Position numbers and translations under genes: made by a program. The notes below the pieces were generated by a model. That model saw only the letters and a program-made list of their open reading frames with translations. It had not been told where the DNA came from and ran no database searches. From positions 1 to 64,000 of the forward strand of contig CALJNC010000018.1 in assembly GCA_937981995.1 (NCBI GenBank): a stretch of DNA of 64,000 nt, written 5' to 3'. This DNA is from an uncultured Chitinophagaceae bacterium (GTDB lineage Bacteria; Bacteroidota; Bacteroidia; Chitinophagales; Chitinophagaceae). This document shows, in pieces, positions 18,700 through 28,715 of the stretch; positions within the stretch are counted from its first letter, which is position 1; every line of letters starts with the position of its first letter.

Positions 18700-19581
18700 A
18701 TGGATTTTACGCTACGGACGCATCTTATATGTATGAGCCGATATGTATTACACCAAAACAGTACAATCAATATTGATGCAAGAGATTATCAAATTCTTTT
18801 TTTATCATCCTTTCTTTTCTTAGGGATTTTTACGCTTGGTTGGGATACAGACTTACTCAAATACTCTCTCCTAATTGGATCATGTTTATCATTACAATAT
18901 GCGGCACGCATAATTTTTGACTTAAAGTTAAGCTCGCTTAAAAGCGCTATGATTACATCTCTTGGACTTTGTATACTTGTACAAGCAAGTCATTGGTATT
19001 GGTATCTTCTCATAGCTTTTATTGCCATAGGTGGCAAATTCATTCTTCGTTACGAAGGCAAGCACTATATTAACCCAGCAAACTTTGGTATTATAGCCAC
19101 TATACTACTGACCGATCAAGTATGGATATCTCCTGGCCAATGGGGCAATCTTGCTATTTTATTTTTTATTATAGGCTGCCTAGGTTTTATAGTTACTTAT
19201 AAAGTAAATCGTTTGGACTTGTCAATTGTTTTCTTAATGAGTTTTCTAATTTTAGAATTCTCCTATCAAGTTCTTTATTTACAATGGCCATTGGATCACT
19301 TAATTCAAGGTTTTACGAATGGTGGTTTCCTACTTTTTACATTTTTTATGATTACGGATCCTGTTTCTACACCTGCCCATAAAACCATGCGTAAGTTTTG
19401 GGCATTAGGTATTGCTATCTTGGCCTTTATAATCAAGGAATTTTATTACGTTCCCTCAGCTCCATTTTGGGCACTTTTCTACCTCGCATTTACTACGCCC
19501 TTATTGACATATTTATTTCCTGCCAAAATATTTTTATGGAAAAACACAACGCAAAACATCACACTAAAAACAAATAATTAA
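18700..19581 (+). CDS. NqrB/RnfD-like membrane protein
   Basis: Polytopic; INPANFGIIATILL and NGGFLLFTFFMITDPVSTPAHKTMRKFWALGIAI resemble NqrB/RnfD; likely start at MSRYVLHQN or upstream. Confidence 0.75.
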   Translation: MDFTLRTHLICMSRYVLHQNSTINIDARDYQILFLSSFLFLGIFTLGWDTDLLKYSLLIGSCLSLQYAARIIFDLKLSSLKSAMITSLGLCILVQASHWYWYLLIAFIAIGGKFILRYEGKHYINPANFGIIATILLTDQVWISPGQWGNLAILFFIIGCLGFIVTYKVNRLDLSIVFLMSFLILEFSYQVLYLQWPLDHLIQGFTNGGFLLFTFFMITDPVSTPAHKTMRKFWALGIAILAFIIKEFYYVPSAPFWALFYLAFTTPLLTYLFPAKIFLWKNTTQNITLKTNN

Positions 19582-19591
19582 AATATAAATC

Positions 19592-21022
19592 ATGAACAAG
19601 ATAAAAATAATAATCCCAATCATACTGCTTTCATTATTCTTTGTAACAGATTCATTTGCATTTTGTGGCTTTTATGTAGCTAAGGCCGATGCCAAAATTT
19701 TTAATAAAGCCTCACAGGTAATCATAGCGCGCGATGGAAACAAAACAGTTATAACTATGAGCAATGATTTCCAAGGAAATGTAAAAGACTTTGCTCTGGT
19801 TGTACCCGTACCTCAAGTTTTACAAGAAAAAAACATACGAGTTGTGGATAGAAACATTTTTGATAAACTAGATGCATACTCCGCACCACGCTTAGTGGAG
19901 TATCATGATCCTGCTCCCTGCAACATTTATCCATCAACGGCTAAAAGAAAAATGAGTATTGCTGGCGGCCGTGCTGATATGGTAGTAGAAATGGAGGCTA
20001 CTAAGGAAGAGTCAGATGCTGACTTAGGCGTAACGATACAAGCTAAATACAATGTGGGAGAATATGACATACTCATACTAAATGCAACACAGAGTAACGG
20101 ACTAAAAAAATGGCTTACTCAAAATGGCTATAAAATTCCCAGAAACGCCGAAGAAGTATTAGACCCTTACATAAAAAGTGACATGAAATTTTTTGTGGCA
20201 AAAGTCAACTTAAAAAAACAAGAACAAAACGGATACACCAATTTACGCCCTTTACAAATCACCATGAACTCTCCTAAGTTTATGCTGCCTATAAGATTAG
20301 GCATGGCCAATGGAAAAGGAAATCAAGATTTAATAATCTATACCCTTACCAAAAAAGGCCGGGTAGAATGCACAAACTATCGTACAATAAAAATGCCAAC
20401 AGGAATGGACATGCCAACTTTTATTAAGAATGACTTTGGAAATTTCTATTCTGATTTATTTAAAAAACGTTGGGAACGAAACCGTGGCAAAGCCGTTTAT
20501 CTTGAATATAGCTGGGATATAAGCCCACGCAATTTTGTAAAGTGCGATCCGTGCGTAAGCCCCGCTCCAAACTTTAGCGATATGCAACGTGCTGGTGCCT
20601 GGTGGGTAGAAGGAAGCCAAAACGAGAACGTTCACTTTACAAGACTACATGTACGTTATAACAGAAGAAAGTTTTCGCAAGATTTAGTATTTCAAACTAC
20701 ACCTAATAAAACAAATTTTCAGGCACGCTATGTATTACGTCATCCTTACCAAGGAGATGTAAGTTGTAGCCAAGGTCAAAATTATGTACACACCTTAATA
20801 GACAGAAGAGAAAAAGAACTTGATAATTTAGAGTACTACACCGGTTGGGATAGCTACAACTATAATAATTATATAAGCGATTGGGAAGATAAGATTGAGC
20901 GTAAAAAATATAAGAAAGGAAGCGCAAACCCATTTGGAGAAAACCCTTGGGCAGTAATTTTATTTTTACTATTGAATGCAAGCGTTGTAATATCCGTACT
21001 AAAATTAAAAAGGATAAAATAA
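19592..21022 (+). CDS. DUF2330 domain-containing protein
   Basis: FCGFYVAKADAKIFNKASQVIIARDGNKTVITMSNDFQGNVKDFALVVPVPQVL; C-terminal TM anchor. Confidence 0.88.
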   Translation: MNKIKIIIPIILLSLFFVTDSFAFCGFYVAKADAKIFNKASQVIIARDGNKTVITMSNDFQGNVKDFALVVPVPQVLQEKNIRVVDRNIFDKLDAYSAPRLVEYHDPAPCNIYPSTAKRKMSIAGGRADMVVEMEATKEESDADLGVTIQAKYNVGEYDILILNATQSNGLKKWLTQNGYKIPRNAEEVLDPYIKSDMKFFVAKVNLKKQEQNGYTNLRPLQITMNSPKFMLPIRLGMANGKGNQDLIIYTLTKKGRVECTNYRTIKMPTGMDMPTFIKNDFGNFYSDLFKKRWERNRGKAVYLEYSWDISPRNFVKCDPCVSPAPNFSDMQRAGAWWVEGSQNENVHFTRLHVRYNRRKFSQDLVFQTTPNKTNFQARYVLRHPYQGDVSCSQGQNYVHTLIDRREKELDNLEYYTGWDSYNYNNYISDWEDKIERKKYKKGSANPFGENPWAVILFLLLNASVVISVLKLKRIK

Positions 21023-21030
21023 ACAGATAC

Positions 21031-21063
21031 AAAAAGGGATTGCAAGATGCAATCCCTTTTCTA
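21031..21063. terminator. Bidirectional terminator between convergent genes
   Basis: AAAAGGGATTGC-aaga-TGCAATCCCTTTT. Confidence 0.8.
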
Positions 21064-21077
21064 AATAAAAATTGTTT

Positions 21078-21770
21078 TTATAATCCGCTAATACATATTC
21101 CTACGGAAAAAGGAGTAACCCCCTGTGGTCCATTACCGGCACGGAACAAAGTGTTTAAACCATACTGGCCATACACTGAGAAATTACCATAGCCTGCACG
21201 TAGCGTGCCGCTTACACGATACGTTTCTATAAAACGGCGTGTACTTACTTTCTCACGTATTGGTTTGTTATTAAACTCTCTTACACTTTTAGTATGTGCA
21301 TTTATCAAAGCACCCACTTTCATTCCAATAGCCGCCTTAAAACCTTTATTCCTATTTTGCTTATTAGAAAAATAACGTAACTCCAAAGGAGCTTCTAAAT
21401 AAGTTAAACTGTACTTATAACGCTTAAATTCACCATCATCATCTACAAATTGTATTTGAGTAATCGAATCGCCTATTATAATTTCTTTATCTTTAAAAGA
21501 CATATTGCTACTAGCTACACCCGCTCCAGCCGCAAAGCTAAAATGTGAGGTTTTTATAGGAAAATCATAGCATAGATAAGCATTCATACTTCTACTAATG
21601 CCACCAAGGCCAATACTATCCGGAGCTCCACTCCAGCCATCATAGCCCACTTGAAACATAAAATAATCCTTTGAAGGCTTGCTATAGGCTGCGTCTGAAA
21701 CATTTTGAGCTGTTGCCCCTAAACTTACAAAACACAATACTGTAAAAATCGCTCTTTTAAGCATACTCAT
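21078..21770 (-). CDS. Outer-membrane beta-barrel-like protein
   Basis: Signal peptide MLKRAIFTVLCFVSLGATAQ and alternating amphipathic strands, C-terminal VGICISGL. Confidence 0.6.
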   Translation of the reverse strand: MSMLKRAIFTVLCFVSLGATAQNVSDAAYSKPSKDYFMFQVGYDGWSGAPDSIGLGGISRSMNAYLCYDFPIKTSHFSFAAGAGVASSNMSFKDKEIIIGDSITQIQFVDDDGEFKRYKYSLTYLEAPLELRYFSNKQNRNKGFKAAIGMKVGALINAHTKSVREFNNKPIREKVSTRRFIETYRVSGTLRAGYGNFSVYGQYGLNTLFRAGNGPQGVTPFSVGICISGL

Positions 21771-21883
21771 AATTAAGGCGCAAATATAGTAGTTCGTACA
21801 CTTAAAAGCACGTTAAATCGTCTATCAAGTATTCATGCCGTTTATACAATTCTATTGAGATATAAGCTTGGCTTCTCTTATTT

Positions 21884-22942
21884 TTGATATTCGTGAGACC
21901 TAACAGTAAATATTGGCTACTGCAAATCGTTGGTTGGAGCTTATTCGCCCTGCTAAATATATATATATCGTTTTTTGAGCCACGCGATTCTCATATTATT
22001 ACTATTACTGTAAATGTTCTACTTGTAACAGGCGGTATCGTACTCACTCACTTTTTCAGAAAATTATTAATTCACAAGCGATGGCTTGACTTAGATACTA
22101 CTCAATTAGTTACCCGAGTTTTAGCTACCAATATTGGCTTGGCTTTTCTCTTTTGCGCATGGCAGTATTTACTTTTAAATATATTTTTTTCTGAGCAAGA
22201 AAATATTACATCCTTACGCCATATTGCCCGTCCGTTTATGGCGGCTTATCTAATACTTTTAGGATGGTCTTTAATTTATTTTACCTGGTCATATATTGAA
22301 AGTAATCGTTCGAGAATAATAAGTCAACTTCAAATGCAAAATGATATGCAAGAGTTAGAGTTAAAAAGTATGCGCTCCAACTTGCAACCGCATTTTATAT
22401 TCAACTCATTAAACAGCATACGTGCTTTAGTAAAAGAAGACCCCGATGCCGCTCGCGTAGCAGTAACCAAGCTTTCAAAAATTTTACGTACTTCTATAAG
22501 TACAAAGGATAACAGTATATCTCTAGATGAAGAATTAAAACTCGTCGAGAATTACCTTCACCTAGAAAAAATAAGATTTGAAGAACGACTGCAATATAAC
22601 TTTCATATTGAACCTAAAACAAGAGCAATGCTTGTACCGCCCATGCTTATTCAAAACATGGTAGAAAATGCTGTAAAGCATGGTATTAGTATATTAGAGA
22701 AAGGTGGCACAATTTGGATGCGCTCAGAAGTTGAGGGAGATTTTATAAAAATTTCAATAAAAAATGAAGGCCATATTAACGAAGAAAATAAAATGAAAGG
22801 CACAGGTTTTGGAATGAGCTCCTCTCAAAAAAGATTAAACCACCTTTACCCCAACTCGCCCGAAATAGTAATGAAAGAACTAGACGAGCACGTAATTATA
22901 GAGATTTACATCCCCAATAAAATAAAACCATATGAAAATTAG
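21884..22942 (+). CDS. LytS/YehU-type sensor histidine kinase
   Basis: SNLQPHFIFNSLNSIRALV (His_kinase domain), PPMLIQNMVENAVKHGI; TTG start in the supplied ORF. Confidence 0.92.
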   Translation: MIFVRPNSKYWLLQIVGWSLFALLNIYISFFEPRDSHIITITVNVLLVTGGIVLTHFFRKLLIHKRWLDLDTTQLVTRVLATNIGLAFLFCAWQYLLLNIFFSEQENITSLRHIARPFMAAYLILLGWSLIYFTWSYIESNRSRIISQLQMQNDMQELELKSMRSNLQPHFIFNSLNSIRALVKEDPDAARVAVTKLSKILRTSISTKDNSISLDEELKLVENYLHLEKIRFEERLQYNFHIEPKTRAMLVPPMLIQNMVENAVKHGISILEKGGTIWMRSEVEGDFIKISIKNEGHINEENKMKGTGFGMSSSQKRLNHLYPNSPEIVMKELDEHVIIEIYIPNKIKPYEN

Positions 22943-23660
22943 AACCATACTTGTAGAAGACGAACGATTAGCCCGTAAAGAATTACGTGGCATGTTAGAA
23001 GCATTCCCACAAATTGAAATAATTGATGAAGCTTCAAATGTTGCTGAAGGCATTACAAAAATTGATGAACAAAAACCTGATCTAATTTTTTTAGACATCA
23101 ATATGCCTGCTAATAAAACAGGTTTTGATTTATTAGAGGTTTTGGACCATATGCCCAAAGTTATATTTTGTACTGCGCATGATGAGTATGCCATAAAAGC
23201 ATTTGAAGTAAACGCACTAGACTATTTACTAAAACCTATAGAAGAGGATCGGCTAAAAGAAGCAATAGAGAAATTAGAACTTGCCTTAAGTGCTACCAAA
23301 GAAGAAAAAGAAATAGACAAAAAATTGGGCGCTAGGGATAAAGTATTTGTAAAAGACGGCGAACGATGTTGGTTTGTAAAAATTGGCGATGTGCGTATTT
23401 TTGAAAATGCAGGAAACTATAGCAAGGTAGTTTTTGATAAATACCGTCCCTTAATATTGAAGTCGCTAAACGCACTTGAGGAAAGGCTAGATGATACTCT
23501 ATTTTTTAGAGCCAACCGCCGGCAAATTATTAATATAAATAGCATAGCTAGTATACATCCTCATTTTAATGGTGGGCTTAAAGTTATACTTACGTGCGGA
23601 GAGGAGATAGAAGTCTCCAGAAGACAGGCAAGCAAATTCAAGGAAAAAATGACGTTGTAA
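22932..23660 (+). CDS. LytTR-family response regulator
   Basis: REC domain VEDERLARKELRGML..DLIFLDINMP; LytTR VFVKDGERCWFVKIGDVRIFENAGNYSKVVF; 11-bp overlap with kinase. Confidence 0.95.
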   Translation: MKIRTILVEDERLARKELRGMLEAFPQIEIIDEASNVAEGITKIDEQKPDLIFLDINMPANKTGFDLLEVLDHMPKVIFCTAHDEYAIKAFEVNALDYLLKPIEEDRLKEAIEKLELALSATKEEKEIDKKLGARDKVFVKDGERCWFVKIGDVRIFENAGNYSKVVFDKYRPLILKSLNALEERLDDTLFFRANRRQIININSIASIHPHFNGGLKVILTCGEEIEVSRRQASKFKEKMTL

Positions 23661-23741
23661 AGCTTGTAAAACAACGATTTAACCAAAAAGAAAAATTTTT
23701 TTTATATCATTGTAACTCATTAAAAAAATTAAATAAACATT

Positions 23742-24230
23742 ATGGGACTTTTTTCATTTATAAAAGACGCAGGAAAAAAAATATTTGGCTCAAAAGAAGA
23801 GCAAGCTGTTGAGAATCCAAACATTACTGACGAACAAGTTGTAACCAATCAAAAAGATGCACTTACAAATTTTGTAAACTCTCACGGATTAAACGTTGAC
23901 AATTTTGATATGCAGTTTCACCCTGGAATTAAAATTGTAATGAATGGAGATGCTGCAACAAAAGCAGATTTTGAAAAAGCAAGTTTAATAGCTGGTAATA
24001 TTGCTGGAGTAGCGGAAGTTGATAACCAAATGACAATTGGTGGAGACGCCGAGGTAGGTGATAGTCAATTGCATACAGTAGAGAAAGGTGATACCCTTTG
24101 GGCAATAGCAACTAAATTTTACAATGATGGTAATAAATACCACTCTATAGTAGAAGCAAATCAGCCAATGATAAAAGATGCTGATGAAATTTATCCGGGT
24201 CAAGTATTACGTATACCTGCTTTGGCATAA
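23742..24230 (+). CDS. BON + LysM domain protein (Kbp/YgaU-like)
   Basis: GLFSFIKDAGKKIFG, BON-like region, LysM HTVEKGDTLWAIATKFYNDGNKYHSIVEANQPMIKDADEIYPGQVLRIP. Confidence 0.93.
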   Translation: MGLFSFIKDAGKKIFGSKEEQAVENPNITDEQVVTNQKDALTNFVNSHGLNVDNFDMQFHPGIKIVMNGDAATKADFEKASLIAGNIAGVAEVDNQMTIGGDAEVGDSQLHTVEKGDTLWAIATKFYNDGNKYHSIVEANQPMIKDADEIYPGQVLRIPALA

Positions 24231-24252
24231 AATATACAATTATAACTATTGA

Positions 24253-24284
24253 AAAACCACTCGCATTGGCGGGTGGTTTTTTAT
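24253..24284 (+). terminator. Rho-independent terminator
   Basis: AACCACTCGCattgGCGGGTGGTTTTTT hairpin with T-run. Confidence 0.75.
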
Positions 24285-24364
24285 TTTAAATAGGTATTTT
24301 GACTACCAATTCTAAATAATCTAACTATAGTTGTATATACAACTATAGGTGTTAACTTTGCTCT

Positions 24365-24790
24365 ATGCCAAAAGAAGCATTTCCATTACTAGAAAGTTGT
24401 AATCCTAAAAACTGTATTGTTTCTATGACAATGAAAATCAACAGACTGATGAATAAGATTTTTAGAAAACACTTAGAAGGTATAGATATAACATTAAGTC
24501 AATTGGGTATGATGTTTTTAATAAGTAAAAAAGAAGTGATAGAACAACATCAAATTGGCGAAATATTAATCCTGGAGAAATCTACAGTCACTAGAAATTT
24601 AAAACGTTTGATTGATGGAGGTTTTCTATTAAAAAAAATAGACCGAAAAATTTATGTTACTACTAAAGGCAAACGACTAGTAGAAAAAGCAATTCCAAAA
24701 TGGGATAATGCTATGAGCGAAGCACGAGAAATTATAAAACAAAATGGAGTAGAAGCAATTAACCACTTACTTAATAAACTAAACACCTAA
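24365..24790 (+). CDS. MarR-family transcriptional regulator
   Basis: HQIGEILILEKSTVTRNLKRLIDGGFLLKKIDRKIYVTTKGKRLVEKA. Confidence 0.9.
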   Translation: MPKEAFPLLESCNPKNCIVSMTMKINRLMNKIFRKHLEGIDITLSQLGMMFLISKKEVIEQHQIGEILILEKSTVTRNLKRLIDGGFLLKKIDRKIYVTTKGKRLVEKAIPKWDNAMSEAREIIKQNGVEAINHLLNKLNT

Positions 24791-24794
24791 AAAT

Positions 24795-25481
24795 ATGGAA
24801 ACAACAACTTTAACTGCCTTTGCTTTTGTAATAATTACAATAACCACAGCACTCCTTTTTTATTTAGCATCGCATAAAAATAAAAAAGCATTAACTGTAA
24901 TTATGATTTATATGTTAGCGCAAGGGCTCCTTTCCTACTTTGGTTTTTATAACACACATCCGGTAAACCCTCTAAAAATTCCAGTAGTAATAGCGCCATC
25001 CTTTGTTCTTTTGTTTTACATATTACTTTCATCACGAGGCAAAAAGTTTATTGAAACTTTAAATCTTAAAACGCTTACTTTATTACATACCATACGTATT
25101 CCGGTTGAGCTAGTACTTTTTTTATTGTATACCCAAAAAGCAATACCTGAGATAATGACCTTTGCCGGCAGAAACTTTGACATCCTGGCTGGTATTACAG
25201 CACCTATGGTTTACTATCTAGCTTTTGTAAAAAATAAAATTGGGCCAAAGGCTCTGCTTGTTTGGAATGTTATTTCATTGGGTCTTTTAATTAATATAAT
25301 TATCCATGCCGTATTATCTATGGAACTACCTATTCAACAATTTGGCTTTGACCAACCAAATAAAGCCATACTAACGTTTCCATACAATTGGCTAGCTACG
25401 ATTGTAGTTCCCATAGTATTTTTCTCGCATTGCGCTACAATTCAAAGATTATTAAACATGAAAACACCTGACCCGAAATAG
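24795..25481 (+). CDS. Hypothetical multi-pass membrane protein, MarR-linked
   Basis: At least five hydrophobic segments; 4 bp after MarR gene. Confidence 0.6.
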   Translation: METTTLTAFAFVIITITTALLFYLASHKNKKALTVIMIYMLAQGLLSYFGFYNTHPVNPLKIPVVIAPSFVLLFYILLSSRGKKFIETLNLKTLTLLHTIRIPVELVLFLLYTQKAIPEIMTFAGRNFDILAGITAPMVYYLAFVKNKIGPKALLVWNVISLGLLINIIIHAVLSMELPIQQFGFDQPNKAILTFPYNWLATIVVPIVFFSHCATIQRLLNMKTPDPK

Positions 25482-25502
25482 GTTAATTATCTTTGAAGAA
25501 TA

Positions 25503-26378
25503 ATGAAAGTCTCGGGTTTCACTTTTGTACGCAATGCTGTTTTGTATGACTACCCCATCGTGGAAGCCATACAATCTATCCTCCCGCTTTGCAATGAAGT
25601 GGTGGTGGCTGTAGGAAATTCTGAAGATGCCACTTTGCAATTAATACAATCAATTCCAAGCAATAAAATAAAAATTATTGAAACCACCTGGGATGATAAT
25701 CTACGTGAAGGAGGACAGGTTCTTGCATTAGAAACAAACAAAGCTTTTAATGCCATTTCCAAAGATTCCGATTGGGCTTTTTATATTCAAGGCGATGAAG
25801 TTTTACATGAACAATACATCCCTTCCATAAAAGAAGCCATGCAAAAACATAAAAATAATCATACTGTTGATGGTTTACTATTTAACTACGAGCATTTTTA
25901 TGGCTCCTATGATTTTGTAGGTAATTCAAGTAATTGGTATCCCAAAGAAATAAGAGTAATTAGAAACAATAAGAGAATATACTCTTACAAAGACGCCCAG
26001 GGTTTTAGAAAAAACAAAAATGAAAAACTAAACGTCAAAAGTATAGATGCCTATATTTATCATTATGGCTGGGTAAAAGATCCAAAGGCTATGCAAGCGA
26101 AACAAAAAACGTTTCAACAATTATGGCATAGCGATAAAGAGGCAGAAAAAAGAGTAGGGAATGACATAAACTACCAGTACGAAAAAAACCTACAGTCTTT
26201 AAACAAGTTTACGGGCACACACCCACGTGTAATGCAAAATAGAATTGAACGATTGAATTGGGACTTTACTTATAATCCAAAGCAGCACAATTTGGATTTG
26301 AAAGAGCAACTTAAAATATTATGCAATAAGTACTTAGGCTTAAATTTTAATTATCGCAATTATAAAATAATTCCTTAA
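25503..26378 (+). CDS. Glycosyltransferase family 2-like protein
   Basis: VRNAVLYDYPIVEAIQSILPLCNEVVVAVGNSEDATLQLI, DWAFYIQGDEVLHEQYI. Confidence 0.8.
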   Translation: MKVSGFTFVRNAVLYDYPIVEAIQSILPLCNEVVVAVGNSEDATLQLIQSIPSNKIKIIETTWDDNLREGGQVLALETNKAFNAISKDSDWAFYIQGDEVLHEQYIPSIKEAMQKHKNNHTVDGLLFNYEHFYGSYDFVGNSSNWYPKEIRVIRNNKRIYSYKDAQGFRKNKNEKLNVKSIDAYIYHYGWVKDPKAMQAKQKTFQQLWHSDKEAEKRVGNDINYQYEKNLQSLNKFTGTHPRVMQNRIERLNWDFTYNPKQHNLDLKEQLKILCNKYLGLNFNYRNYKIIP

Positions 26379-26482
26379 TTAGCCTAAAATCCTCTATCAA
26401 TTTATGGTAGCTATAAATGAATAATAGCACCTTGTCCATTATATTTGTCAGTCCCGATTGTGATCGGATAAAAATTATATTT

Positions 26483-28633
26483 ATGAAAAGATTATTGATT
26501 GCCTTAATAGGCGTTATCCTTTTAACACCAGCCAAAGCTGATGAAGGAATGTGGATTCCAATGTTGATAGGACAAAATTTCCAACAAATGCAAAAACTAG
26601 GCTGGCAAGGAACAGCTGAAGATATTTATAGCGTAAATAAAAGTTCATTAAAAGACGCGATTGTGCACTTTGGAGGGGGATGTACAGCTGAGATGATTTC
26701 TGCTGATGGTTTATTAATGACTAATCATCACTGCGGCTATGGAAATATCTCATCATTAAGTACAGTAGAAAACAACTACCTAATGAATGGTTTTGTGGCT
26801 AACACAAAAGATGCTGAGCTAGCTTGTCCTGGTTTGAGTGTAAAATTTTTAGTGCGCATGGAAGATGTAACTAAGCGTGTACGCAAAAAAATTGGTGATG
26901 CTTATGGTAAAGATGTAAGTACAAGATTACGTGAAGTAACCAAGGAATTACAAAAAGAAAATAACAAGAACGATGCCTACAAAGTAGATGTGCGTAGCTA
27001 TTATGCAGGTAACAAATACTACATGCTTATATATGAAGTATATACTGATGTACGCCTAGTAGCAGCACCACCTGAGAGCTTAGGTAAGTTTGGTGGAGAT
27101 ACTGATAACTGGATGTGGCCGCGTCATACATGTGATTTTAGTATGTTCCGAGTATACTCTGATAACAATAATCGCCCGGCAAAGTATTCAAAAAACAATA
27201 GACCATACCACCCAAAACATCATTTACCTGTTTCTTTAAAAGGTGTAGAAGATGGTGACTTTTCAATGATTATGGGTTACCCAGGTCGTACAAATCGTTA
27301 TTTAACATCACATGGAATTGAATCATCTATCAATGATTACAATCCTACCATTGTAAAAATTAGAGATAAAAGACTTGCTGTAATGCGTGAAGTTATGGAT
27401 CGCAAACCAGCGGTTGATTTAAAATATGCTTCTACTTATGCTTCCGTGGCTAACTATTGGAAATACTTTATTGGTCAAACTGAGCAATTGAAAAGATTAA
27501 AAATAGAAGACCAGAAAATCAACGAAGAAGAAGAGTTTAAACGTTGGTCAAAAAAAGAAGCTCGTTATCTTAAAAATTTATTCCCTGATTATTCAGCAGC
27601 TTATGCAGGCTATAAACCTTATGTAAAACATTATTTATATTTCTATGAAGGTTTTGGATCTCCAAAACTTACACAACTTGCTTTAAGAACTTCAGGTCTT
27701 AAAAAACTAATTGAGAGCAAAGCAGATGCGGGCAAAATAACAAAAGCACTAGAAAGCCTAAAGAAAACAAGAGCTTCACTTATTGAATCAATGGACCTTG
27801 AGTTAGACCAAAATCTTTTTGCGGCCATGAACCAAATGTTTTATGAGGATGTGCCACGTGCGCAGCACCCAAGTATTTTCTCGTCTGAAGTATTTAAACG
27901 TTTTAGTACAGGAGGTACTGAAAAAACATTTAAAGATTATGCCAACTATATCTACACAAAAACGGCACTTTTAGATGACGAAGCTTTTGATAAACTAGCT
28001 ACTCCAGAAAAATTTAATGAATTATTAGAAGACCCAGTAGTTACCTATGCAATGAATGTAAATGACAATTGGAGAAAAAATTATATTGAAAATATTAGAG
28101 ATTATCGCTACGAGCGTTTTGAATTAGACCGCGCATACCAAGGCGGCTTACTTGAAAAAAATCAAGGTAAACTAATGTACCCAGATGCTAATAGTACCAT
28201 GCGTTTAAGCTACGGTACAGTAAAAAGTTATCAGCCTAAGGATGGGGTAAGTTTTTCGCATTACACCACAGCAGATGGCCTTATGGAAAAATATAAACCA
28301 GGAGATAAAGAGTTTGACCTGCAAGCAAAAATTGTAGACCTTGTACGCCGTCGAGATTTTGGCGATTATGCCAATGAAAAGGGTGAATTAGTAACCTGTT
28401 TTATTTCAAACAATGATATCACAGGCGGTAACTCAGGAAGCCCTGTGATTAACGGCAAGGGTGAATGGATAGGCGCTGCATTTGACGGAAACTGGGAAGC
28501 AATGAGTGGTGATATCGCTTTTGATAAACGATTTAAAAGAACCATAGTAGTTGATGCCCGTTACATCATGTGGGTATTAGATAAAGTACTAGGTGGTCGT
28601 CCTTTATTAGATGAAATGACAATTCGTAATTAA
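26483..28633 (+). CDS. S46 family serine peptidase (DPP7/DPP11-like)
   Basis: GGCTAEMISADGLLMTNHHCGYG and NDITGGNSGSPVINGKGEWIGAAFDGN; start at MKRLLIALIGVILL signal peptide rather than supplied 26417. Confidence 0.95.
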   Translation: MKRLLIALIGVILLTPAKADEGMWIPMLIGQNFQQMQKLGWQGTAEDIYSVNKSSLKDAIVHFGGGCTAEMISADGLLMTNHHCGYGNISSLSTVENNYLMNGFVANTKDAELACPGLSVKFLVRMEDVTKRVRKKIGDAYGKDVSTRLREVTKELQKENNKNDAYKVDVRSYYAGNKYYMLIYEVYTDVRLVAAPPESLGKFGGDTDNWMWPRHTCDFSMFRVYSDNNNRPAKYSKNNRPYHPKHHLPVSLKGVEDGDFSMIMGYPGRTNRYLTSHGIESSINDYNPTIVKIRDKRLAVMREVMDRKPAVDLKYASTYASVANYWKYFIGQTEQLKRLKIEDQKINEEEEFKRWSKKEARYLKNLFPDYSAAYAGYKPYVKHYLYFYEGFGSPKLTQLALRTSGLKKLIESKADAGKITKALESLKKTRASLIESMDLELDQNLFAAMNQMFYEDVPRAQHPSIFSSEVFKRFSTGGTEKTFKDYANYIYTKTALLDDEAFDKLATPEKFNELLEDPVVTYAMNVNDNWRKNYIENIRDYRYERFELDRAYQGGLLEKNQGKLMYPDANSTMRLSYGTVKSYQPKDGVSFSHYTTADGLMEKYKPGDKEFDLQAKIVDLVRRRDFGDYANEKGELVTCFISNNDITGGNSGSPVINGKGEWIGAAFDGNWEAMSGDIAFDKRFKRTIVVDARYIMWVLDKVLGGRPLLDEMTIRN

Positions 28634-28652
28634 GATATCACAAAATGAATTA

Positions 28653-28686
28653 CAGGGGCTGTCTATTAAGGCAGCCCTTTTTATTT
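28653..28686 (+). terminator. Rho-independent terminator
   Basis: AGGGGCTGtctattaagGCAGCCCTTTTT. Confidence 0.7.
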
Positions 28687-28715
28687 AATAGAAAAGCCAA
28701 TTATATTTACACATA

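Noticed and set aside
20703-21032. 109-aa minus-strand ORF in DUF2330 gene
   Set aside because: Antisense to a well supported CDS and crosses the terminator; no coding features.
23594-23812. 72-aa ORF between the LytTR and LysM genes
   Set aside because: Overlaps the 3' end of one gene and 5' end of another out of frame; LysM gene start at 23742 is far better supported.
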